Positions 1-7,042 of a DNA stretch of 33,235 nucleotides are shown here, in pieces. Position numbers and translations under genes: made by a program. Origin of the DNA: a virus. The notes beneath the pieces are model-generated. The model searched no databases, was not told where the DNA came from, and was given only the letters and a program-made list of their open reading frames with translations. The stretch is taken from IMG/VR virus record IMGVR_UViG_3300017917_001567, positions 1-33,235 of that record. One strand, written 5' to 3'. Every line of letters starts with the position of its first letter. The first letter of the stretch is position 1.

Positions 1-81
1 ACAATTGCAACAATTGCAACAATTGATACAATTGCAACAATTGCAACAATTAACACAATTAATACAATTAACACCATTGAT
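1..81 (+). repeat. 9-bp tandem repeat coding Thr-Ile-X, at least nine units
   Basis: Nine consecutive 9-bp units, consensus acaattgca with the third codon varying (gca, gat, aac, aat), run from the window edge to base 81 and stay in frame. The array probably begins before the window. Unit loss or gain would change spacer length without shifting the frame. It ends three codons before the Hint nucleophile Cys. Confidence 0.9.
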
Positions 82-573
82 ACTGGAGGATGTCATTTGC
101 CTGGAACAAAGATTTCTCTAGCGGATGGAACCTATAAGAATATAGAGGACTTAATGATTGGTGACGAACTTTTGTCTCTTTCAATTCCAACACTTCCAGA
201 GTCAGAAAATCCAGATTATATACCAACTTGGTCAACAAATAATTTAGACAATATTGAATTTTCAACAACTTATGTTTCAAATATTAGTCAACTACAATAT
301 TATAAATATTATACAATTAATGAAAAGTTAAATATAACATGGGAACATCATATACTTGCAAATAAAGACGGTGTTTGGAAATTTGTTCAAGTACAAGATC
401 TACAAATTGGAGACCTTATAGTTAACTCATCTGGAGAAACAGAGCCAGTAACATCTATTACTACTAATGAAACAGAAGCATTTACAGTGTATTCGATAGA
501 TACCGAAGTATTAGATGTTTATTTTGCTGATGATATTCTAGTACATAATTTATTTGAAGATGGAAAAGTATAA
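1..573 (+). CDS. Hint-domain protein, C-terminal part (5' end outside window)
   Basis: The frame is open from base 1, so the gene starts upstream; the TTG at 97 lies inside the domain and is not the start. Bases 1-81 encode nine Thr-Ile-X units (X = Ala, Asp or Asn), followed by Thr-Gly-Gly and then a Hint (hedgehog/intein) domain. Its landmarks are all visible: nucleophile Cys at 91-93 with Thr five residues on, a TxxH block (Thr 337-339, His 346-348) and a terminal His-Asn at 544-549. Only seven residues follow the His-Asn, beginning with Leu, so there is no C-extein and no Cys/Ser/Thr at +1: protein splicing is not expected, but N-terminal thioester formation or self-cleavage is possible. 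Context (fibres, modifying enzymes) suggests a virion adhesin. A paralogous Hint domain ends the gene at 9453-10970. The domain call is strong; the virion role is inference. Confidence 0.82.
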   Translation, partial: TIATIATIDTIATIATINTINTINTIDTGGCHLPGTKISLADGTYKNIEDLMIGDELLSLSIPTLPESENPDYIPTWSTNNLDNIEFSTTYVSNISQLQYYKYYTINEKLNITWEHHILANKDGVWKFVQVQDLQIGDLIVNSSGETEPVTSITTNETEAFTVYSIDTEVLDVYFADDILVHNLFEDGKV

Positions 574-575
574 GA

Positions 576-1133
576 ATGAATTTCCAAATATATTTTCCAG
601 GAATAGTTGGATATAAAAATATTTTTCCAGATTCATATAGTGAGTTATTAAGATTAGAAAATAAAATAAATTGGACTGCTATGTTAACTGGATCTGAAAA
701 TGATACACCAGAACTTCAATATGAAAATAGAAGGGGTCTTAATTCATCACTAGCATCTTTGATACATGACAAAAATTTTTTTGATTTTAGAGATAAAATT
801 AATAATGAATCTAGTAAATGTTTATTTGATTATTCACAAAAATATGGCTATTGGCAACTAGAGCAAGAGGGGTGGGTATTATTAAAATATGAGGTTGATG
901 ATTTTTTTAATTTACATACAGACTCTTCAAGAAGATATCAAAGACAGGTTTCTTCTGTATATTATTTAAATGATAATTATAGCGGTGGAGAGTTAGAATT
1001 CTCATATATAGATTTAAAGATTAAACCAAAATCAGGAGAATTGCTTATTTTTCCATCTACAAATTTATTTTCTCATAAGGCACACAAAGTAGTACAAGGC
1101 ACGAAGTACTCTATGGCTAACTGGTATAATTAA
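576..1133 (+). CDS. 2-oxoglutarate/Fe(II) dioxygenase, prolyl 4-hydroxylase-like (1)
   Basis: The 185-residue protein ends in a double-stranded beta-helix of the P4Hc type. Iron ligands His114-Thr-Asp116 (HxD) and distal His167 are present, and Lys177 sits exactly 10 residues after the distal His, where the family binds the C5 carboxylate of 2-oxoglutarate. A SGGEL segment (136-140) and a GELLIFP strand (154-160) are family hallmarks. The expected reaction is hydroxylation of a protein side chain, often proline, coupled to 2-oxoglutarate decarboxylation; the substrate is unknown. The gene starts 2 nt after the Hint gene stop, so it is probably co-transcribed with it. A second enzyme of the same fold follows and a GT60-like glycosyltransferase lies 0.9 kb downstream. 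Phages often carry such enzymes; a free-amino-acid or DNA substrate cannot be excluded. Confidence 0.82.
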   Translation: MNFQIYFPGIVGYKNIFPDSYSELLRLENKINWTAMLTGSENDTPELQYENRRGLNSSLASLIHDKNFFDFRDKINNESSKCLFDYSQKYGYWQLEQEGWVLLKYEVDDFFNLHTDSSRRYQRQVSSVYYLNDNYSGGELEFSYIDLKIKPKSGELLIFPSTNLFSHKAHKVVQGTKYSMANWYN

Positions 1134-1138
1134 ATATT

Positions 1139-1735
1139 ATGAATAAAAAAGAACTAGCAGATAAGATTGTTGTGTATAGTGATTTTTTTGATAACCCCAT
1201 GATTTTTATGGAAGAGGCAAAAAATATATTCAATAAATTCCCTAAATTAAATTTTAAGCCAGCAACTATAAATAATCATGAATACAATACAGAACTTCGT
1301 TCTTGTACAGTGTTTTCATTAAACTCACAGGCACCTAATCATGATAATATTTTTGGAGAGGGTTCAAAAAAGGCAAAGCAATATTTAAATAAATTGATAG
1401 ATAGAAAAACTTTTTCTTGTATAAATGATTATATGAAATCATATAATTTTTCTGTAAAATACAGAGAGCCATGGGAACTTTTAACATACGAACAAACACA
1501 AAAATTAACCTGGCATTCTGATCATGGAGATGTACATCCATGCCAAGTTTCTTTCGTTTATTATTTTAATGATAACTATACTGGTGGAGAAGTAGAGTTT
1601 AAAGATCACATAGGTGCGCCATATAAGCCAAATGCTGGAGATCTTTTAATATTCCCATCATCTCCTGATTATGTTCATAGAGTTCTGCCAATAGAGTCAG
1701 GTGTAAAATATAATGCTATTTCGTTTGCTAAGTAG
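1139..1735 (+). CDS. 2-oxoglutarate/Fe(II) dioxygenase, prolyl 4-hydroxylase-like (2)
   Basis: This 198-residue protein shares the fold of the preceding gene: HxD at His126-Ser-Asp128, a YYFNDNYTGGEVEF strand (141-154), GDLLIFP (167-173), distal His180 and Lys190 ten residues later. It is only distantly similar to its neighbour outside the catalytic core, so the pair is either an old duplication or two acquisitions with different substrates. It begins 5 nt after the first oxygenase stop, without a convincing Shine-Dalgarno, so translation is probably coupled. The region after its stop holds the next promoter. Role inferred: side-chain hydroxylation of a phage or host protein, possibly feeding the glycosyltransferase at 1995. 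Confidence 0.82.
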   Translation: MNKKELADKIVVYSDFFDNPMIFMEEAKNIFNKFPKLNFKPATINNHEYNTELRSCTVFSLNSQAPNHDNIFGEGSKKAKQYLNKLIDRKTFSCINDYMKSYNFSVKYREPWELLTYEQTQKLTWHSDHGDVHPCQVSFVYYFNDNYTGGEVEFKDHIGAPYKPNAGDLLIFPSSPDYVHRVLPIESGVKYNAISFAK

Positions 1736-1743
1736 GCAGGGTG

Positions 1744-1749
1744 TATAAT
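1744..1749 (+). promoter_or_regulatory. -10 box of a leaderless promoter for the zinc-ribbon gene
   Basis: TATAAT is followed by exactly six bases (AAAAAC) and then ATG at 1756, so the first transcribed base should be the A of the start codon. TG directly precedes the hexamer. No clear -35 is seen. The in-frame GTG at 1741 lies upstream of the box and could not be on this transcript. Confidence 0.65.
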
Positions 1750-1755
1750 AAAAAC

Positions 1756-1995
1756 ATGAAGCATATTGATAAAATAAAAGAAATAATTGAAAATAATAAA
1801 AAGTCTGGCGTTACTCCAATGAGTATGCTAAATCCTGAAAATTACATAGATAGTCAAACAGCAGATAATAGGTTTTCGATATGTCAACAATGTCCAGAAT
1901 TTATAAGTGCTACAACACAGTGCAAAAAGTGTGGCTGTATTATGAAAGCAAAAACAAAATTAACTAAAGCATTCTGTCCAATTGGTAAATGGTAA
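1756..1995 (+). CDS. Small zinc-ribbon-like Cys-rich protein
   Basis: This is a 79-residue protein with a helical basic N-terminus and a Cys cluster: CxxC near residue 45, then a CxxCGC block about 12 residues later, and a final Cys in a CPIGKW C-terminus. The spacing suggests one zinc-binding ribbon. Similar small proteins with a CPxGKW ending occur, from memory, in environmental and cyanobacterial phages without known function. The start is set at ATG 1756 because of the TATAAT box six bases upstream. The stop overlaps the start of the glycosyltransferase by one base (TAATG), so the two are translationally coupled and may act together. The function is not known. Confidence 0.7.
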   Translation: MKHIDKIKEIIENNKKSGVTPMSMLNPENYIDSQTADNRFSICQQCPEFISATTQCKKCGCIMKAKTKLTKAFCPIGKW

Positions 1996-2924
1996 TGGAT
2001 AAAATATTTGTAAGTTTGGCAGCATATAGAGATCCAGACCTAATCAATACTGTAAAAAGTTTTTATTTTAATGCCAAACATAAAGAAAGATTATTTTTTT
2101 CGCTGGTATCACATGAAGAAATAAATAATGAATTTGATTTTAGTTTTTTGCCCAAGGAGCAAATATCATATCAAAAAATAGATTATAGACTAGCAGACGG
2201 AGCCTGCTCTGGAAGACATTTAGCAAATTCATTGATGTCAGATAAATATAAATATTTTTTACATACGGACTCTCACTCAAGAGCAAAACAAGATTGGGAT
2301 GAAATGTTGATTAATGAACATACTAAATGTTCTATTAAGTGGGGTGAAGATTTTATATTTTCTAAGTACCCTCACGGATTTAAAATATTATGGAACGACT
2401 GTGACGAGGGTACTGATGAAATTAATTATGAAAATGAATCCTTACATAAAGTAGTTCCAGTATGGGATGAAACTGAATGGATGTATTTATTAAGATGGAA
2501 AGATTTAGAGGATAAAGAGTATGGGGATAAGGTTTATGGTTTTGCAGCAAACTTCGCTTTTGGTCCAACAAAATGTTTAATGAAAGCGCCATATGATCCA
2601 TATTTATATTTCTTAGGCGAAGAAATAAGTTTAGGCATAAGGCTATATATGCAAGGAGTTACAATTGTTGCCCCTGCAATTAATGCAATCTGGACAAACT
2701 ATGATAGAGATAATGGAAGACGGGGTGGCTTTCATTGGACAGACAATTCAATGTGGGGATTAAGAGATAAGGCTGCAAGAATTAGATTAAATAAATTGTT
2801 TAGGGGCGAAGATCTTGGAGTTTATGGTTTACAAGATCACATGGAAAAATATAGAGAGTTACAAAAAGAGATGGGGCTTGACTTTGAATCAAAAGATTGT
2901 GTCAAGCCCATCTACAAAGATTAA
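1995..2924 (+). CDS. GT60-like GlcNAc transferase (Skp1 GlcNAc-transferase family)
   Basis: This is a 309-residue cytosolic glycosyltransferase. The N-terminal IFVSLAAYRDP block (4-14), the GACSGRHLAN segment (69-78) and the FLHTDSHSR block around residues 88-96, carrying the metal/nucleotide-sugar acidic residue Asp92, match the GlcNAc family (PF11397, GT60). The FLGEEISLGIRLYMQG segment near 206-221 is the second hallmark. In Dictyostelium this family adds GlcNAc to hydroxyproline of Skp1 after a prolyl 4-hydroxylase acts; here two P4H-like genes lie just upstream. Start: ATG 1995 overlaps the previous stop (TAATG); ATG 1989, also in frame, is the alternative. The end overlaps the convergent lysin gene by 4 bp (shared TTAA). 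Donor sugar and acceptor are inferred only from the family. Confidence 0.78.
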   Translation: MDKIFVSLAAYRDPDLINTVKSFYFNAKHKERLFFSLVSHEEINNEFDFSFLPKEQISYQKIDYRLADGACSGRHLANSLMSDKYKYFLHTDSHSRAKQDWDEMLINEHTKCSIKWGEDFIFSKYPHGFKILWNDCDEGTDEINYENESLHKVVPVWDETEWMYLLRWKDLEDKEYGDKVYGFAANFAFGPTKCLMKAPYDPYLYFLGEEISLGIRLYMQGVTIVAPAINAIWTNYDRDNGRRGGFHWTDNSMWGLRDKAARIRLNKLFRGEDLGVYGLQDHMEKYRELQKEMGLDFESKDCVKPIYKD

Positions 2925-3484
2925 TGAGGAAATTCCAACATTAATTGCTTAGTTCTTGGAGTAATGCCTTTCCAGGCTCTCCAGTCTTGTCCACCGTTGG
3001 ACATATGAAAAGCAATTTTTGCATTCACAACTGGATTAAATAAATCTACATTATGTTGTAGATTGAACTTATCACGACGATCAGGACCAAGCATTCCAAG
3101 CATATTTATTTGAAAGATACCATATGAACTGTCTCCAGTTGAGGTATTTCCATTAAATGCAAAGGGTCGACCATTACTTTCTTTTTTAGCAATAGCCCAT
3201 GCCTCCTTAAGATTTTGACCTTCAAATCCTACTAATTTTAATAGATTTTTCAGATCTTTGTCAGATAGAGATGTAGCATTAGAATATTTTTCTAACTGAT
3301 CTTCTTTAGCCCTAGAAACACTTTTGGCCACTTCCGTGGCCTCCATAGTCTCTTCAAGCACGATAGGTCTACTATCGTTTAATCGGTTTTCAGAAGCATT
3401 AGCAACATTTGAATAAACTCCAAACATAGCCAATATGCTGAGTGTACCAATGATATTCCTATTATTATTCATAAAGTTAATCAT
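2921..3484 (-). CDS. Secreted lysozyme/lytic transglycosylase-like protein
   Basis: This 187-residue protein is the only gene on the minus strand. Residues 1-30 form a signal peptide (hydrophobic core IIGTLSILAMFG, cleavage plausible after ANA). A polar linker precedes a goose-type/SLT lysozyme fold: catalytic Glu102 in AKKESNGRP, then SSYGIFQIN (119-127) and a C-terminal NAKIAF and WRAW block typical of the family. It should cleave peptidoglycan between MurNAc and GlcNAc after export. The start is ATG 3484, five bases after a perfect AAGGAGG (minus strand of 3490-3496); the longer in-frame start at 3511 would lie upstream of that site. It could be the lysin, or a modified-host or virion hydrolase. 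No holin is visible nearby. Confidence 0.8.
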   Translation of the reverse strand: MINFMNNNRNIIGTLSILAMFGVYSNVANASENRLNDSRPIVLEETMEATEVAKSVSRAKEDQLEKYSNATSLSDKDLKNLLKLVGFEGQNLKEAWAIAKKESNGRPFAFNGNTSTGDSSYGIFQINMLGMLGPDRRDKFNLQHNVDLFNPVVNAKIAFHMSNGGQDWRAWKGITPRTKQLMLEFPH

Positions 3485-3505
3485 AGTTTCCTCCTTAGAA
3501 ACAAA

Positions 3506-3527
3506 TGACACCTTTTTAGGGGTGCCA
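3506..3527 (-). promoter_or_regulatory. 5' leader hairpin of the lysin mRNA
   Basis: On the minus strand TGGCACC and GGTGTCA form a 7-bp stem (one G-U pair) around an 8-nt loop. It lies within a few bases of the predicted transcript start (about 3532) and upstream of the AAGGAGG. A 5' stabilising or regulatory hairpin is possible; no ligand class is recognised. Confidence 0.4.
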
Positions 3528-3538
3528 TATTACTTCTT

Positions 3539-3568
3539 AGTATAACACAATTTGAGGCAGGTAGTCAA
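3539..3568 (-). promoter_or_regulatory. Promoter for the lysin gene
   Basis: Read on the minus strand: TTGACT (3568-3563), an 18-bp spacer, then TGT-TATACT (hexamer 3544-3539). This is an extended -10 promoter. Transcription should start near 3532, giving a leader of about 48 nt that includes a hairpin and a Shine-Dalgarno. Confidence 0.65.
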
Positions 3569-3581
3569 ATAATGATATAAT
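3552..3581 (+). promoter_or_regulatory. Promoter for the fibre block
   Basis: TTGAGG (3552-3557), an 18-bp spacer and TGA-TATAAT (hexamer 3576-3581). The ATG at 3590 is eight bases past the hexamer, so the transcript is leaderless or nearly so. The spacer contains the -35 of the opposite lysin promoter, so two polymerases could hardly bind at once. Confidence 0.68.
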
Positions 3582-3589
3582 TAATCTCT

Positions 3590-4105
3590 ATGGCTGAAAT
3601 AACTAATAACTATGGTCTAACATATCCAGAAGCAACTGATTCTGTAAATGTTCATAATGATATTAAGAGGTTGGCAGATGATGTTGATGATGCTATTTCT
3701 TCTCTTGATGCCTCAAATGTTAGAATAAAAGTAATTAATAATTCAGGATCAACAATAGGTGCAGCAAAACCAGTATATGCTGTAGGTCATGTAAATAATA
3801 AAACACAGATAGCATTATTTACTTCTTCGTTATCAGATAATTATCCATTGCTTGGTTTGACAAAAACAGAATTAGCAAATGGCGCAAGCGGAGAAGTTGT
3901 TGTTGCTGGTGTTTTAACAAACGTAAATACTAGTAGTTTTTCTGTTGGAGAATTATTATATGTTAACTCATCTGGTGCACTTACAAATACTGTTTCGGGT
4001 GGAGCCATCGGGATAGTTGCGGTAGCAAGTCCTACAACTGGCGTAATTGTTATTCAGGCAAAGGGAAATGGAACTTGGGGAGCATTAAAGGCTGGATTAG
4101 CCTAA
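3590..4105 (+). CDS. Phage appendage/tail-fibre-type structural protein
   Basis: This 171-residue protein has an N-terminal segment with YGLTYP and a helix containing DIKRLADDVDDAI (about 25-40), resembling the attachment region of phage fibre proteins. The remainder is rich in beta-strand, Gly, Ser, Thr and Val (for example VINNSGSTIGAAKPVYAVG and the GVLTNVNTSSFSVGELLYV repeat-like strands), similar to surface beta-domains of environmental phage fibres. No catalytic motif is seen. It is the first gene after the divergent promoter and opens the fibre block. The exact position in the virion is unknown. Confidence 0.55.
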   Translation: MAEITNNYGLTYPEATDSVNVHNDIKRLADDVDDAISSLDASNVRIKVINNSGSTIGAAKPVYAVGHVNNKTQIALFTSSLSDNYPLLGLTKTELANGASGEVVVAGVLTNVNTSSFSVGELLYVNSSGALTNTVSGGAIGIVAVASPTTGVIVIQAKGNGTWGALKAGLA

Positions 4106-4111
4106 ATATGA

Positions 4112-4117
4112 TATAAT
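4112..4117 (+). promoter_or_regulatory. Extended -10, leaderless promoter for the gene at 4124
   Basis: TGA-TATAAT, then six bases (CACAGT), then ATG at 4124. The spacing puts transcription start on the start codon. No -35 match is evident. Confidence 0.66.
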
Positions 4118-4123
4118 CACAGT

Positions 4124-4528
4124 ATGGCAAATTTTCGTGGGTCCGCATCTTCTTATGATATTGGTGAAAAACCACCTACAGTTATTTGGACTGTAGTTCG
4201 TGGAGATACATCTGGTTTTAAGGTTCATGTGGTTGACGATGCTGGAGAAGCATTAATTATTGCAGACTGGAACATTAACATGAAAATTAAAAGACCAAAT
4301 CTTGAAAAAGATAAAGGTATTATTACAGACGATGCAACATTAGTTATGGAATTAAATCCAGAACAAGATGCAGACGATTTAGTTGGAGAGTTTACTGTTT
4401 GGTTGACTTCTGAACAATCAGTTATTTTAGAAACAGGAGACATCTTTGACATTCAGTTATCTGATGCTACAAGAGTCTGGACAGTGTGCCAGGGTAGTAT
4501 GAAGATTCTTGAAGATGTAACAGATTAA
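4124..4528 (+). CDS. Small beta-rich phage structural protein
   Basis: The 134-residue product has alternating beta-strand character throughout, with a WTVVRGDTSGFKVHVVDD stretch near 23-40 and a DIFDIQLSD strand pair near the end. The composition, and the pattern in which a stretch about strain- or measure-type polarity (GEFTVWLTSEQS) is followed by a short terminal strand, recall small baseplate or upper-fibre proteins of phages. I do not recognise the family securely. It has its own leaderless promoter and its stop overlaps the next start (TAATG at 4526-4530), so the next gene is coupled to it. Confidence 0.5.
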   Translation: MANFRGSASSYDIGEKPPTVIWTVVRGDTSGFKVHVVDDAGEALIIADWNINMKIKRPNLEKDKGIITDDATLVMELNPEQDADDLVGEFTVWLTSEQSVILETGDIFDIQLSDATRVWTVCQGSMKILEDVTD

Positions 4529-4749
4529 TGGCAACAGCAACATTATCAAATTTACAACATAAAACAAAATATATAAAACCAATTGACTATTCTGTTCAAA
4601 ATGTAAAACTTATTAGTCCAACGACAACTATCAAGTATGACTTACCATTTAGGATAAGGTTTAAACCTATACAAATTGAAGGATACAGCGCATCTAATCC
4701 CCCACCAATTCCACTACAAGTTATTGGTTTTAGTAACTGGATTCTTTAA
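4528..4749 (+). CDS. Small hypothetical phage protein
   Basis: This is a 73-residue protein with no recognisable domain. It has a basic N-terminal half (HKTKYIKPIDYSVQNVKL) and a proline-rich C-terminal part (SNPPPIPLQVIGFSNWIL). It overlaps the previous stop by one base and probably depends on it for translation. Its place in the fibre operon suggests a small virion or assembly component, but nothing in the sequence proves a function. Confidence 0.5.
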   Translation: MATATLSNLQHKTKYIKPIDYSVQNVKLISPTTTIKYDLPFRIRFKPIQIEGYSASNPPPIPLQVIGFSNWIL

Positions 4750-4765
4750 AATATAAAAAAGGAGT

Positions 4766-4771
4766 TATAAT
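4766..4771 (+). promoter_or_regulatory. -10 box of a leaderless promoter for the gene at 4778
   Basis: TATAAT followed by exactly six bases (AAGGCT) and ATG at 4778. A GGAG lies just upstream of the hexamer, but it is too far from the ATG (about 13 nt) to be a good ribosome site, which supports a leaderless start. Confidence 0.6.
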
Positions 4772-4777
4772 AAGGCT

Positions 4778-5224
4778 ATGGCAAAAATATCACTTGCTAC
4801 ACTAAAAACAAAGTTTGAATCTGGAGATCGTCCTAGTCAACAAGATTTTGAAGATTTAATTGACAGCGCTGCTGGTCAATCATTAGATCTTGGATCTACA
4901 GGTAATAACGAAAATACAATATACGGAATTGAAAACCCAACAGTTGTTGATAACTTTGATGCAACTGAATGGCGTATGGTTAAATATATTGTTTCAATTG
5001 CTAAGACAACAGCAGGAGACAATAAATTTTATGCAACAGAGTTGACCATACTTGTAGACGGTACAAACGTAAATGTCTCTGAGTATGGCACAATAGACAA
5101 CGATGGGAATATTGGCACCATTAGCGTCTCAAGGACTGGAAATACAGTATCCTTAATGGTTACTCCAGATCCTGCAATTAAGCCAGTCACAGTTCGTTAT
5201 GCACGAATTGGACTTAAGGCATAA
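4778..5224 (+). CDS. Phage fibre protein with C-terminal beta-domain
   Basis: The 148-residue protein has a short helical N-terminus (RPSQQDFEDLIDSAAG) and a C-terminal beta-domain from about residue 60 to the end. This domain aligns with the last 80 residues of the 600-residue fibre encoded next (shared pattern: AK-F/Y-V, A/T-E-LL-L, a TEY/SEYGT strand, then an alternating V-R-L-V/M ending). The same domain type is familiar at the C-terminus of cyanophage-like fibres. It may be a minimal version of that fibre or its partner. The function is inferred from architecture only. Confidence 0.6.
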   Translation: MAKISLATLKTKFESGDRPSQQDFEDLIDSAAGQSLDLGSTGNNENTIYGIENPTVVDNFDATEWRMVKYIVSIAKTTAGDNKFYATELTILVDGTNVNVSEYGTIDNDGNIGTISVSRTGNTVSLMVTPDPAIKPVTVRYARIGLKA

Positions 5225-5239
5225 ATAAGGAGATAAAAA

Positions 5240-7042
5240 ATGGCAACATTAAATAAAGACTTTAAAGTAAAGAATGGTCTCATTGTTGAAGGCAGCACTG
5301 CCAAAGTTAATAACTATGACGTTCTTACTAAGAAACAAGATGATCAAGATTATATTATTGATCTTATTGGTGGTACAGCAACACCAGTTAATACACCAGA
5401 CACAGTTGTAAAGCGTGATGGCTCAGGTAATTTTGCTGCAGGTACAGTAACAGCAGACCTTATTGGTGATGTAACTGGTAATGCAGACACAGCAACAGCA
5501 CTTGAAACTTCTCGTACAATTGAATTGACTGGAGATGTAACAGGTTCTGTATCTTTCGATGGTACATCAAATGTACAAATTTCAACAACCCTTGGTGGAT
5601 CTTTTGCAACAGATGCAGAAGTTGCTACAGCAAAGTCTGAAGCAATTGCTGCTGCAGAAGATTATACAGATGCTCGTGAAACAGCAATTACTTCTGCTTA
5701 TCAGGCTTATGCTGATGCAGCAGAAGCAGATGCTATAGCAGCAGCAGCACTAGATGCAACATCAAAGGCTAATGCAGCAGAGGCAGCAGCAGAATCTTAT
5801 ACAGATGATGAAGTTTCAGCACTTGACCTTTCTCTAAAGGCCTATGCTGATCAGGCTGAGGCAGATGCAGTCACTTCTGCTAACTCTTACACAGATGGCC
5901 GTGAGACAGCGATTACAACTGCTTATCAGGCTTATGCTGACGCAGCAGAGGCAGATGCAAAGTCTTATGCTGATCAGAAGGTAGCAGATCTTGTAGATAG
6001 CGCTCCAGGACTTCTTGATACTCTAAATGAATTGGCTGCAGCAATTGCAGATGATGCAAACTTTGCTACAACTGTTACAAATAGTCTTGCTCTAAAGGCA
6101 GATATCACATATGTTGATGAAGAGATTTCTGATTTAGATACAGCAGCACAAGGATATGCTAATACTGCAGAAGCAGATGCAAACTCCTATACTGATGGAA
6201 AAATTACACAAGAAGTTGCAGATCGTAATTCTGCTATTTCTTCTGCAATCTCAGATGAAGTTACAAACCGTAATACAGCAATTAGCGCTGCTATTGCACA
6301 GGAAGTAATTGATCGTAATTCTGCAATTACAACTGCCGTAGATGCTATTGATACTGATGATGTTGAAGAGGGAGTAAATAACCTATATTTCACAAATCAG
6401 AGAGCGATTGATGCTGTAGGTGGAACAATTGGAGATGCAATTGATGCACTTGATACAGATGATATTGAAGAGGGCGTAAACAATCTTTATTATACAGATG
6501 CTCGTGCAAAGTCAGACGCAGCAGCACTTTTAACTGGTGCAACCCTTACAAATATTCAGATTACTGGAAATGGATCTGGCCTTACAATTACCGCAGAAAA
6601 TGGTGTTGCAGATTCAGATACAGATGATCTAGTTGAAGGTATAACAAACCTTTACTTTACAGATGCTCGTGCAGTATCTGCTCTTGAAGCAGTAGTGCCA
6701 AACTTTGAAGCAGTAGAACTTGACTCAGTTGCAAAGCAAGTTGCAGCAACAGTTTCTATTCCAACTGCCTCAACAGTTACAGCATTTTCATGGGCATCAG
6801 CAGATTACAGAACTGCAAAGTTCCTTGTAAAGACTGCTTATGGAACACACACAGATGTAGCAGAAGTTCTTTTGACTCTTGATACATCAGATAATATTGC
6901 TATGACAGAGTATGCAATGGTAGGAACTAACGGATCTGCAATGACAATTTCTGCAGATATCGATGGAGCCAATGTAAGACTTCGTGTAGCAACTGTCAAC
7001 AATAACTCAACAGTTAATGTTGTCGGTACACTTTTAGCATAA
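5240..7042 (+). CDS. Long tail fibre with coiled and beta repeats
   Basis: This is a 600-residue fibre. Residues 1-120 form an attachment region (KDFKVKNGLIV, then a GNFAAGTVTADLIGDVTGNADTAT block common in phage fibres). Residues about 125-330 are Ala/Asp/Glu-rich heptad-like repeats (AYADAAEADA, SYTDGRETAI) that should form a trimeric coiled shaft, including one LDTLNELAAAIADDANF unit shared with the fibre at 7591. Three copies of a DTDD-EEG-NNLYFTDARA motif follow (about 370-490). A C-terminal beta-domain is paralogous to the one at 4778-5224. An AAGGAG at 5227-5232 marks the start. Expected role: receptor-binding or side fibre. The N-terminus is shared with the protein at 7074. Confidence 0.8.
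   Translation: MATLNKDFKVKNGLIVEGSTAKVNNYDVLTKKQDDQDYIIDLIGGTATPVNTPDTVVKRDGSGNFAAGTVTADLIGDVTGNADTATALETSRTIELTGDVTGSVSFDGTSNVQISTTLGGSFATDAEVATAKSEAIAAAEDYTDARETAITSAYQAYADAAEADAIAAAALDATSKANAAEAAAESYTDDEVSALDLSLKAYADQAEADAVTSANSYTDGRETAITTAYQAYADAAEADAKSYADQKVADLVDSAPGLLDTLNELAAAIADDANFATTVTNSLALKADITYVDEEISDLDTAAQGYANTAEADANSYTDGKITQEVADRNSAISSAISDEVTNRNTAISAAIAQEVIDRNSAITTAVDAIDTDDVEEGVNNLYFTNQRAIDAVGGTIGDAIDALDTDDIEEGVNNLYYTDARAKSDAAALLTGATLTNIQITGNGSGLTITAENGVADSDTDDLVEGITNLYFTDARAVSALEAVVPNFEAVELDSVAKQVAATVSIPTASTVTAFSWASADYRTAKFLVKTAYGTHTDVAEVLLTLDTSDNIAMTEYAMVGTNGSAMTISADIDGANVRLRVATVNNNSTVNVVGTLLA

Noticed and set aside
1-81. 9-bp repeats as a CRISPR array
   Set aside because: The units are contiguous without spacers, are in frame and code for Thr-Ile-X.
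97-99. TTG as start of the Hint protein
   Set aside because: It is two codons after the nucleophile Cys, and the frame is open to base 1 with an in-frame repeat; the gene begins outside the window.
97-573. Inteins with splicing activity
   Set aside because: There is no C-extein and no Cys/Ser/Thr after the His-Asn, so splicing cannot be claimed.
1741-1743. GTG start for the zinc-ribbon gene
   Set aside because: It overlaps the -10 region. ATG 1756 sits exactly six bases after TATAAT.
3485-3511. Longer N-terminus of the lysin
   Set aside because: A perfect AAGGAGG is placed for ATG 3484, and the signal peptide starts there.
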